A stretch of DNA of 64,000 bases from G020348185 sp964525045 (GTDB lineage Bacteria > Nitrospirota > Nitrospiria > Nitrospirales > UBA8639). The position numbers and the translations under genes are program-made. Under the pieces are notes generated by a model. That model saw only the letters and a list, made by a program, of their open reading frames with translations, searched no databases and was not told the DNA's origin. This document shows, piece by piece, positions 54,088 through 61,957 of the stretch (positions are counted from its first letter, which is position 1; every line of letters starts with the position of its first letter). The DNA lies in NCBI GenBank assembly GCA_964525045.1, contig CAZGFD010000018.1, forward strand, positions 10,494 to 74,493, written 5' to 3'.

Positions 54088-54414
54088 ATGTCAGAACCCA
54101 TTCAAGAAGAAATTCAAAATGAAATACAAAATAATAAAATCTTAATCTATGGCAAAGGGACAAAATCAGCTCCCCAATGCGGCTTTACCGTCGAGACCAT
54201 GGAGTTCTTTGACAAATTCGGTTATCCCTATGAACTGATTAACGTCCTCCCTCATCCGGAAAAACGCGAGGCCCTCAATAAAATGACAAATTGGCCGACC
54301 TTGCCAAAGGTATTCATTAACGGAACTTTTTACGGCGATACTGACGTGCTAGGGCCGATGGAGCAAAAAGGGGAACTGCAGCCCTTGCTAAAAGAAACCT
54401 TCAAAACCGAATAA
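54088..54414 (+). CDS. grxD: Monothiol glutaredoxin (Grx4 type)
   Basis: 108 residues. Active site C31-G-F-T (usually CGFS, here Thr in place of Ser), with the ILIYGKGTKSAPQ lead-in and cis-proline WPTLPKVFINGTFYGDTD. Monothiol glutaredoxins ligate a [2Fe-2S] cluster with glutathione and pass it on with BolA partners. AAGGAGG is 7 bases before the ATG at 54088. It follows the BolA-like gene. Confidence 0.93.
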   Translation: MSEPIQEEIQNEIQNNKILIYGKGTKSAPQCGFTVETMEFFDKFGYPYELINVLPHPEKREALNKMTNWPTLPKVFINGTFYGDTDVLGPMEQKGELQPLLKETFKTE

Positions 54415-54453
54415 CTTTTAATTTTCTTTAAGAAGAGGCCCGCCTTGTCTCGT

Positions 54454-54484
54454 AAAAAGCCCACCTCCCGGTGGGCTTTTTCTT
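54454..54484 (+). terminator. Rho-independent terminator after grxD
   Basis: AAAAA-GCCCACC-TCCC-GGTGGGC-TTTTT: 7-bp GC stem, 4-base loop, flanking A and T runs. The clearest terminator in the window. Confidence 0.9.
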
Positions 54485-54610
54485 TTCCACCACGCAGGAT
54501 CTCCTCCTTCGTTCACCTGTCAACTCAGATTCCTCACACCCATAAAGTATTTAACGGCCACATCCGAAAAGGTCCTAAATGGGGCCCAGCCCATAAGGGT
54601 AAAAAATGCC

Positions 54611-56164
54611 ATGATGAGTGCTTTTCTATCAACAATCCCCTTTTTATGTTTAGCAATCCTGACAGCGGTTTCCCTGGTCAGTTGTGCATCTGTTCAGCAG
54701 CATCAACCCTCTACCGATTCGCCGGTTAAAGTTCCAGCATCTCCAGCAGCCGTCCCAGACTCGAGCCATTCGCTACATTCGAAATCCTCATACGAATCCC
54801 GCAGGCCCCAGGCGATTTCTCCACTTTCGGTAGAGGATCGCATGGTCTTGTCCACCTCAGGTAAATCAGAATCTCAGACGAAATCAATGAACCCGGTATA
54901 CAGTTTTCGTGCACAAGCAATGCCGCTCCTGGATGCCTTAGCCTTATTTGCTCGAATCAACAAACTTAATATTGTGGCGGGTCCCGATATCAAAGGTCAG
55001 ATCACCATTGACTTCCACGACCTGCCACTTGATCGAGCCATGGCCGCCTTACTCGAAGTCCATGGGTATTACTGGGAACATGATAATCAACTCATCCAAA
55101 TCCGTCGCCTGGGAACCCGGGTCTTTCATCTTGACTATATTCGCCTCGTCAGAGGCGGGAGTGGTCGAAATAAGGCTCAGATCACATCCGGATCTGGTGG
55201 GAGCGGCCCGCAGGGAGGAACAACCTCACATGATGCCGGCGAAATCATCGTCAACCAAAAGGTCCAAATCAAGTTCTGGGAAGAGTTGGAAGCCCAAGTG
55301 CAATCCCTTATGTCCGAGGAAGGTCGTCTTGTCATCAACCGCCTATCAGGTACCATTCAGGTAACAGATCGACGTCAGCGAATGGAAGAGATTGCACAAT
55401 TTCTTTTAATGGTTCGCCGCTCTTTGTACCGTCAAGTAGAGATTCAAGCACGTATCTATGAAGTGAACCTCAAAGACGAATACAGCTTGGGCATCGACTG
55501 GAGCAAGATTAACTTTCTTGGGACAGCAGGTGATATTGCCATTGCCAATATTATTACCGCTCCATTCGGTGGCTTTATGGCCACAGCCGCCACGACTGCC
55601 ATTTCTTTTCAAGACGGGAGTTTTGATGTCGTGGTGGAGGCCCTGCGTGAGCAAGGTGAGATTCGGGTTGTGTCTCAACCCCGAATCGTAACACTGAATA
55701 ACCAACCAGCCTTGATCAAGGTGGCCACAGACCAAGCTTTTTTTACTCAAACCATTGCTCAAGGAGCCGCGGGGACCGGGAATATCATCACTGAACAGGT
55801 TCGTTCCGTAACGGTCGGGTTGGTGTTGTCCGTCACTCCTCAAGTGTCGGAGGACGGATGGATCATGCTGGATGTTACCCCCATTATCTCCCGTCTTCGG
55901 GGCATTATTGAGTCACCGCAAAAGACCGCGACGGCCCCGGTGCTTGACGTCAAGCAATCTTCAGGATTGGTGCGGCTTCGAAATGGAGAAATGGTACTGA
56001 TTGGAGGCCTGATACAGGATGAGTATTCGGAAACCGAACGAAAAGTTCCCCTATTAGGAGATATTCCCTGGCTTGGACGTTTGTTCAAGGGAACCTACAC
56101 AGCCAAACAAAAAAGCGAACTGGTGATTTTCTTATCGCCTCGTATCTTTGACATCGATCAATGA
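54611..56164 (+). CDS. mshL: Secretin (MshL-like, type IV pilus/type II secretion)
   Basis: 517 residues. Lipoprotein leader (LTAVSLVSC, lipobox at residues about 22-25), then secretin N0/STN and N1-like domains (FRAQAMPLLDALALFARINK, DLPLDRAMAALLEVHGYYWE), and the C-terminal beta gate (VEIQARIYEVNLKDEYSLGI, VVSQPRIVTLNNQPALIKV, VLIGGLIQDE, VPLLGDIPWLGRLFKGT). It forms an outer-membrane pore. It is of the short MshL/PilQ-like type. The next gene begins at the ATGA overlap. No other pilus genes are in the window. Confidence 0.88.
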   Translation: MMSAFLSTIPFLCLAILTAVSLVSCASVQQHQPSTDSPVKVPASPAAVPDSSHSLHSKSSYESRRPQAISPLSVEDRMVLSTSGKSESQTKSMNPVYSFRAQAMPLLDALALFARINKLNIVAGPDIKGQITIDFHDLPLDRAMAALLEVHGYYWEHDNQLIQIRRLGTRVFHLDYIRLVRGGSGRNKAQITSGSGGSGPQGGTTSHDAGEIIVNQKVQIKFWEELEAQVQSLMSEEGRLVINRLSGTIQVTDRRQRMEEIAQFLLMVRRSLYRQVEIQARIYEVNLKDEYSLGIDWSKINFLGTAGDIAIANIITAPFGGFMATAATTAISFQDGSFDVVVEALREQGEIRVVSQPRIVTLNNQPALIKVATDQAFFTQTIAQGAAGTGNIITEQVRSVTVGLVLSVTPQVSEDGWIMLDVTPIISRLRGIIESPQKTATAPVLDVKQSSGLVRLRNGEMVLIGGLIQDEYSETERKVPLLGDIPWLGRLFKGTYTAKQKSELVIFLSPRIFDIDQ

Positions 56165-57147
56165 GAGGCGCCCATACTGCCAAGGCCGACGGCCCCATGA
56201 ACCCTCCTGCCATATTTTCTTTAAAAATACTTCATCCGCAATTCAAACGGTTGGCCCCCTCAATTTGTGTTATCGCAATCCTGATGGTCATGGGTTTTGG
56301 TTTGTTGTGGGAGAGAGACAAGGCAGGGCCTGAAAAATCTCCGGAAAACTCGGTGGCAATTGCCTCTCCATCTGAATCGGCATTCTCCACACCACCTGAA
56401 GGGAACATATTAGGTTCTTCAAAAGTCCCGTCGATCACTCAAGTGGTTCCTTCTCTAGAGGATTCCCACGAGCTAGCCGGATACCCCACGCCCCGACCAC
56501 GGGATCAGTCTGAAGCCGATGCCAATCAATCGGTCGTATCCCCTCATTCGGTTCCCCAAACATCACCTTCTAAAAAAAAGAAAGATTTTGTAGCAAAAAC
56601 CCCAAGGTCTCAGATGGCAGACACAAGTGGGAATTCTCACAGGGGTCCAGCACGGCAACGGCGCCATATACTTAATGATGTGGAAAGGCTCAAGCAAGGA
56701 AGCTCCTTTGTCAGAAAACGATCATATCTCAATGCCATTAAAGTCCTCGAGCCCCTCTTTGCCATTCCACCTGAGGAATGGGAACCTTGGTTTTGGATGG
56801 GCACCGCCCAATTGGGCTTAGGTCACTACGAAAAAGCTGGAGACTACTTTCGAGAAGGGTTAGGGCGCGATGAAACCATTCCCGAAATATGGGTGCAATG
56901 CGCGTTGGCGGAACATCAACGTGGGAATTACTCGAGGGCGCTGAGCCTTCTTCGCCAGGCCGAGTTACTAGAACCCACTCTCCCTCAGGTCCACCTCAAT
57001 CTTGCCTTTACCCTTGAAAGTCAAGGTAATACCGGCTCGGCTCTTCGGCACTACCGACAATACCTCCACCTCACCAATCGCAACTCCACTTACCTTTTGA
57101 CTCGTCAAAAAGTGTTGGATAGGATCCTGTATCTGGAGCCGTCATAG
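56161..57147 (+). CDS. Membrane-anchored TPR protein coupled to the secretin
   Basis: 328 residues: an N-terminal membrane helix (SICVIAILMVMGFGLLW at about 38-54), a low-complexity Ser/Pro/Glu-rich periplasmic linker (60-150), and TPR units at 160-320 (AIKVLEPLFAIPPEEWEPW, GDYFREGLGRDETIPEIWV). The start overlaps the secretin stop by 4 bases (ATGA). Layout and location resemble MshN-like TPR proteins that accompany MshL. Function inferred from context. Confidence 0.78.
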   Translation: MRGAHTAKADGPMNPPAIFSLKILHPQFKRLAPSICVIAILMVMGFGLLWERDKAGPEKSPENSVAIASPSESAFSTPPEGNILGSSKVPSITQVVPSLEDSHELAGYPTPRPRDQSEADANQSVVSPHSVPQTSPSKKKKDFVAKTPRSQMADTSGNSHRGPARQRRHILNDVERLKQGSSFVRKRSYLNAIKVLEPLFAIPPEEWEPWFWMGTAQLGLGHYEKAGDYFREGLGRDETIPEIWVQCALAEHQRGNYSRALSLLRQAELLEPTLPQVHLNLAFTLESQGNTGSALRHYRQYLHLTNRNSTYLLTRQKVLDRILYLEPS

Positions 57148-57160
57148 GAGAACATAGAAG

Positions 57161-57181
57161 TTCAAGTTTCGGGTTTCGGGT
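57161..57181. repeat. TTTCRGG heptamer array, locus 10
   Basis: TTCAAG followed by two TTTCGGG units and the first base of a third, between convergent genes. Confidence 0.65.
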
Positions 57182-57538
57182 TTAAAAACTAAACCATTTC
57201 CTGATCCAATGAAGGAGTTTGTACTTGGAGGCGGTGGGCGATTCCTGGTCGGGATAGTCCGACCACATCTCCTGGCTTCCCAAATAGTGGGGTCCTCGGA
57301 ATATCAGTTGCGTGCGTAACTGGGTATACCCTTGACCTTGCAGTTTCTGAATTAATTCTCGGAGAGCCGCATCTTCCTCGACACAGGGTTTTCCGGACAC
57401 CTGTAACTTTTCGTATCGCAGCACGGCATGAAAAAGGCCTTGATGAGATGATATTTCAACCTGCCTGGTAAATCCCCGCTCATGGTCATCTACGCCTGAC
57501 AGCTGATAAGTATTTTTTATTGAGATTTCTTGTGCCAT
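57182..57538 (-). CDS. Hypothetical cytoplasmic protein
   Basis: 118 residues from an ATG at 57538 (a TTG at 57562 is an alternative). Conserved-looking parts: SSHQGLFHAVLRYEKLQVSG, LRELIQKLQGQGYTQLRTQL, FRGPHYLGSQEMW. No signal peptide, no family recognised. It is convergent with the TPR gene. Confidence 0.65.
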   Translation of the reverse strand: MAQEISIKNTYQLSGVDDHERGFTRQVEISSHQGLFHAVLRYEKLQVSGKPCVEEDAALRELIQKLQGQGYTQLRTQLIFRGPHYLGSQEMWSDYPDQESPTASKYKLLHWIRKWFSF

Positions 57539-57778
57539 AAGAAATTCATCCAGGTTATTCAATTATTTTGTCACGAGGAGCTTAGGTTTTTTAGTATATT
57601 AAAGAATTGTTAATTTTTTCTAACTTCCTGTCTTCCTGCCTTCGACCCTTGCGTAGAAGCCTATCCAAACCTTATGCTGATTTGTCAATTCCTCCCACGC
57701 CCTAAAAGACCTGAAACAGAAGAATGTAGCACTACGGAATTATAGGGTTGGGCCGAATATCATAAATACGCGAATTCT

Positions 57779-59476
57779 ATGCTTGATATTGAATCCCAAA
57801 AACTTTCTCAAAAAAACCGGATTCAAGTCCTTGCTCTTTGCAGTATCACGTCTCTGGCCATTTTAATTTCCGATTACCTTATGCCCCTGGGCATTGCGGA
57901 GGCGGTCCCCTACGTCGCCGTTGTGTTAATTGCTCTTCGCTCACCGAATAAGCAAGACCCCTTTCTCGTTGCTGTTGGTTGTTCACTATTGACATTCCTT
58001 GGATATCTTTTGTCCGGAGAGGGCGCAGAGACATGGATAGCCGCGGTCAACCGGGTGATCGCCATTTTTGCTATCTGGGTCACGGCTCTCTTAGCCATGC
58101 ACATAAAAGAAGCGGACGTCACCGCTCGTACCCAAAGCCAAATGCTCATGGGCATATTAGGCAATATGCCCACAGTGGCGTTTACTGTTGACAAAGATGG
58201 GTATTTGCTGGAATCAGAGGGGAAGGGTCTAGGCCGAATCGGCCTGACGTCAAAATCTTGCGTAGGTCGAACGCCGTTGGAACCCCCTCTTGAAATTAAA
58301 AACCAAGCGGAAACACTTGAGCCCGGGGAAGCCCTGTTTTACGAAAGTCGAGGGACTCACCATGGAACGCCTTGGTGGTTTTTAAATTATATCTCTCCGA
58401 ACACCATAGCTGAAGAGGGAACCATTGGCTTTGGGATCGATATCACCGAACAGAAACTTGCCGAGCGCCGGATGGGGACCCATGCCGCCGTCACGCAGGT
58501 GTTAGCCGAGGCGGCTACCCTTTCGGAAGCCACGCCTAAAATCCTCCAGGCCATTTGCGAACAGCTAGATTGGCAAATTGGTATCATTTGGAAGGTGGAT
58601 TATCAACACCTTGTTCTCTACTGTGTTGAGGATTGGCACCAACCTTCTTCCAGTGTGGAGGATTTTGCCAAAATATCGCAAGACAAGACTTTCGCACCGG
58701 GAATTGGCTTACCTGGGAGAGTCTGGGAGAGCGGTAAGCCGGTCTGGATCGAAGATGTCACCCGCGATCGGAATTTCCCTCGCGCACCCTTTGCGGTAAA
58801 AGCCAATTTACACGCAGCTTTCGGTTTTCCGATACGCCTGGGAGACCAGGTATTTGGTATGATGGAATTCTTTTCACACCAGATTCAGGAACCGGACAAA
58901 GCGCTCCTCCAGATGTTTTCCACCATCGGGGCACAAATTGGACAGTTGATTGAACGTGAAAATCAGGATCGGCGACTCCAAGCCCAATATCAGGTCACCA
59001 CCATTTTGGCGGAATCGATTTCTCTCAATCAGGCATCCCCAGCCATCCTTGAAGCCATCTGCGGAAGCTTGGGATGGGCATTTGGGGCCATCTGGCATGT
59101 CGATGCGCTGGAACAGGTGTTGCGCTGTGTGGAAGTCTGGAAGCCCCCATCGGCGGCGCTGGACGAGTTTGAGGCGGATTCCCAAGGATCAACTCGTGCT
59201 CCCGGCGTCGGCCTACCTGGTCGCGTGTGGGAAAGTGGGGAGCCGGTTTGGATTGCCGACGTGGCCGTCGACTCCAATTTTGTAAGGGCATCCGTCGCCG
59301 CAAAAGTAGGGCTCCACGCGGCATTTGGATTTCCGATCAAGTTGGGAAATAGCATTTTAGGAGTCATGGAATTTTTTAATCGAGAAACTCAAGAGCCGGA
59401 TAAGGAACTTCTGCAAATGTTTGGCGCCATTGGTGTCCAGATTGGTCAATTTATTCAACGAACGCGGATGAATTAA
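57779..59476 (+). CDS. Membrane PAS-GAF-GAF sensor lacking an output domain
   Basis: 565 residues: about four membrane helices at 20-120 (VLALCSITSLAILISDYL, VPYVAVVLIAL), a PAS domain (about 125-235), and two GAF domains (about 245-400 and 410-560). The GAF copies are duplicated: each has APGIGLPGRVWESGKPVWI or the close copy APGVGLPGRVWESGEPVWI, then HAAFGFPI. The same GAF subtype lies in the kinase at 22-24.5 kb. No kinase, cyclase or methyl-accepting domain follows, and the next 270 bases carry only repeats. It may act by protein contacts, or be truncated. Function inferred. Confidence 0.8.
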   Translation: MLDIESQKLSQKNRIQVLALCSITSLAILISDYLMPLGIAEAVPYVAVVLIALRSPNKQDPFLVAVGCSLLTFLGYLLSGEGAETWIAAVNRVIAIFAIWVTALLAMHIKEADVTARTQSQMLMGILGNMPTVAFTVDKDGYLLESEGKGLGRIGLTSKSCVGRTPLEPPLEIKNQAETLEPGEALFYESRGTHHGTPWWFLNYISPNTIAEEGTIGFGIDITEQKLAERRMGTHAAVTQVLAEAATLSEATPKILQAICEQLDWQIGIIWKVDYQHLVLYCVEDWHQPSSSVEDFAKISQDKTFAPGIGLPGRVWESGKPVWIEDVTRDRNFPRAPFAVKANLHAAFGFPIRLGDQVFGMMEFFSHQIQEPDKALLQMFSTIGAQIGQLIERENQDRRLQAQYQVTTILAESISLNQASPAILEAICGSLGWAFGAIWHVDALEQVLRCVEVWKPPSAALDEFEADSQGSTRAPGVGLPGRVWESGEPVWIADVAVDSNFVRASVAAKVGLHAAFGFPIKLGNSILGVMEFFNRETQEPDKELLQMFGAIGVQIGQFIQRTRMN

Positions 59477-59479
59477 GAA

Positions 59480-59495
59480 GTTTCGGGTTTCGGAT
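59480..59495. repeat. TTTCRGG heptamer array, locus 11
   Basis: TTTCGGG-TTTCGGA, 3 bases after the sensor stop codon. Confidence 0.6.
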
Positions 59496-59692
59496 TAAAA
59501 AAAAAGGGAATTTGTTAGATTGTGAAGCCTCAAGGATGACTTCGTTGGTGTTCAGCACTTGGGTTAATACTCACTTTTCCTCGACGACGAAGGCTGTCTC
59601 TTCCGGCCTTCGACTCTTCTCAAACTTCCGCTGGCAATTGTGATATCACATTCAAAAAACAATGATCGAAATGGGCGAGTATTATCCACCCA

Positions 59693-59716
59693 GAACCTGA
59701 AACTCGAAACCCGACA
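59693..59716. repeat. TTTCRGG heptamer array, locus 12
   Basis: AACCTGAAACTCGAAACCCGA in complement orientation would be CCTGAAA, CTCGAAA, CCCGACA; 31 bases before the SulP start. With locus 11 it brackets the 270-base gap as an inverted pair. Confidence 0.6.
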
Positions 59717-59746
59717 CTTTTCTTAATTCCCTAACAAGGATTTCAA

Positions 59747-61420
59747 ATGCAACTCATTCACGGCCTTCACTTTCGTAACATTCGGGGAGATATTTACGGA
59801 GGCCTGGTCGCAGCTGTCGTCGCCCTCCCTTTAGCTCTGGCCTTTGGGGTGGCTTCCGGCGCAGGAGCCATCGCGGGTCTTTATGGTGCCATCTTTGTAG
59901 GGTTCTTTGCCGCCCTGTTTGGGGGTACTCCCGCCCAAGCTTCAGGACCGACTGGTCCCATGACGGTCGTCATGGCCGGGATTCTCATCCAATTCGGTGA
60001 CGAACCGGCCCTCGCCTTCACAGCGGTTATTATGGGTGGCGTGATTCAAATCCTTTTTGGGCTCATCGGATTGGGACGCTATATCACATTCGTTCCTTAT
60101 CCGGTCATTTCGGGTTTTATGAGCGGAATTGGTGGAATCATCATGATTCTTCAGGTCGGTCCCCTTGTGGGACATGAGGCCAAAACCGGAGTCGTCGCCA
60201 ATCTCAAAAGCATTCCTGAATTTCTCCAAACAGTTTCACCAGAGGCGGCCTTTATTGGAATTTTGACTTTGGGAATCGTGTACCTCACCCCCCAAAAAAT
60301 TGGTCAACTGTTTCCTCCCCCCCTCTTGGCGCTGGTTACCGGAACCCTTATCACCTACTTTTTTTTACCGTCTGTCCCTGTTATCGGTGAGGTTCCAAAA
60401 GGCTTTCCAAGCCATATCACACCCAACATGCACGTAGATACGCTTCTCCTTATGCTCGAATCAGCGTTGGTTCTTGCTCTCCTCGGCACCATCGACAGTT
60501 TGTTGACCTCATTAGTCCATGACAATATGACCCGTACTCACCACGATTCCGATCGCGAGTTAATCGGTCAAGGGATTGGAAACGCCATTGCTGGATTTTT
60601 TGGTGGATTACCTGGGGCAGGAGCGACCATGCGAACCGTGGCGAACATCCGAACCGGGGGACGTACTCCAATTTCGGGAGCCCTCATGGCCGTTATTCTG
60701 CTGGGCACACTTTTGGGGTTGGGGCCTTTTGCCGAACAAATCCCCCTGGCTGTCCTAGCCGGTATTTTATTTAAGGTCGGCATCGATATTATTGATTGGC
60801 GGTTTTTACGGCATGTTATCCAAGCTCCTCGTACCGACGTCCTTATTATGGGTGTCGTGTTTCTCGTCACCGTATTAGTTAATCTGATTACCGCTGTGGG
60901 TGTTGGTGTGGTAATGGCGAGTTTACTCTTTGTCAAACGTATGGCAGATATGGAACTGGCAAATTTGAAACTCATCAGCGATTCGACTGAGGAGGCACCA
61001 CTCTCCCGCGAAGAGCGTGATATCCTGGATCGCAACAAGGGACGGATTATCCTGATCCATGTTAATGGACCAATGAGTTTCGGTTCCGCAAAAAATATGG
61101 TACGCCGCTTAGAAACAACCCCCGGGTTTAACACCTATGCCTGTGTGATTCTGGACCTCTCCTCAGTACCCAACATTGACGGCACCGCAGCCCTCGCCAT
61201 TGAAGATATGCTCACCATGGTTCAAAGCCATCACCAACATTTGTTTTTTGTGGGCATGCGGCCGGATGTGGCGGAAGTCCTTGATGGATTAGGGGTTTTA
61301 GCCCGGGTGAGACCCAAGCACCGCTATGCCCTGCGGGTGGATGCCATTAAACACGCAGCTCACTTAGCCGGCTCCTCTCATCCCGCTGACGTCCCTCCAA
61401 ATTTCAGCGCGGCTGTGTAG
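59747..61420 (+). CDS. SulP-family anion transporter with STAS domain
   Basis: 557 residues: about ten to twelve membrane helices from residue 20 to 410, including the SulP signature GLYGAIFVGFFAALFGGTP, QASGPTGPMTVVMAG and GGLPGAGATMRTVANIRTGG, then a cytoplasmic STAS domain (about 440-540; LIHVNGPMSFGSAKNMV, VILDLSSVPNIDGTAALAIE). SulP proteins carry sulfate, bicarbonate or other anions; BicA-like bicarbonate uptake would suit an autotroph with a periplasmic carbonic anhydrase (inference). AAGGA lies 7 bases before the ATG. Confidence 0.93.
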   Translation: MQLIHGLHFRNIRGDIYGGLVAAVVALPLALAFGVASGAGAIAGLYGAIFVGFFAALFGGTPAQASGPTGPMTVVMAGILIQFGDEPALAFTAVIMGGVIQILFGLIGLGRYITFVPYPVISGFMSGIGGIIMILQVGPLVGHEAKTGVVANLKSIPEFLQTVSPEAAFIGILTLGIVYLTPQKIGQLFPPPLLALVTGTLITYFFLPSVPVIGEVPKGFPSHITPNMHVDTLLLMLESALVLALLGTIDSLLTSLVHDNMTRTHHDSDRELIGQGIGNAIAGFFGGLPGAGATMRTVANIRTGGRTPISGALMAVILLGTLLGLGPFAEQIPLAVLAGILFKVGIDIIDWRFLRHVIQAPRTDVLIMGVVFLVTVLVNLITAVGVGVVMASLLFVKRMADMELANLKLISDSTEEAPLSREERDILDRNKGRIILIHVNGPMSFGSAKNMVRRLETTPGFNTYACVILDLSSVPNIDGTAALAIEDMLTMVQSHHQHLFFVGMRPDVAEVLDGLGVLARVRPKHRYALRVDAIKHAAHLAGSSHPADVPPNFSAAV

Positions 61421-61957
61421 GTAATCCTTTAACCTGCCACTGATAGACTCTTCGGGTCCAAACCGACTAGCGGATTTTCCATGCTATTCTCTTTGTTTCT
61501 ATTTTCTCCCCTGCCAACACTTTCGGTTTAGAAATTTTTCTCGTTAAAAAGAGAACCTTTTAAGGTCAGAATTCGAAGTGTGTGCGAGTCCGCACCGTCA
61601 AAACTGTTCGGATCCGCACCATTTTGACCCAACTTGCCTATACAGAAACCGTAACCTGGACAACCTTTTTCAAATTACAAAAAGCCCCTTTCTTTCTGAG
61701 AACGGTTTTTTCTGCTTTCTTAGGGAAACGTCTAAGCCAAAGAAAGATGGGCCGGTAATAGTTAGGTGAGATTCTATTTTAGCGCAATTTTTTCAAGTAA
61801 CCCTTGGTCTTAATCAGTCCAAAGCCGGCATGAGGAGGTGATCATTCCTAAATAAAAATGTATTTTGGGGTTGATAAAAGAACTGACGACGGGATAAAAA
61901 CAGTAGTGGACCACAAAGGATTTCTTTGCGATAATATTTTATTTTGGAGGGGGGAAT
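61421..61957. other. Intergenic region before the sigma-54 activator
   Basis: 537 bases without a supportable gene. It contains a doubled TCCGCACC motif within the inverted pair GTCAAAA (61597-61603) and TTTTGAC (61622-61628), possibly an operator, and AT-rich DNA up to the ribosome site. Confidence 0.4.

Noticed and set aside
35671..59716. A CRISPR array made from the heptamer loci
   Set aside because: Units are 7 bases long and in direct contact, without unique spacers or cas genes.
61578..61769. A 63-codon frame before the sigma-54 activator
   Set aside because: No ribosome site and low-complexity sequence; the region is more likely regulatory.
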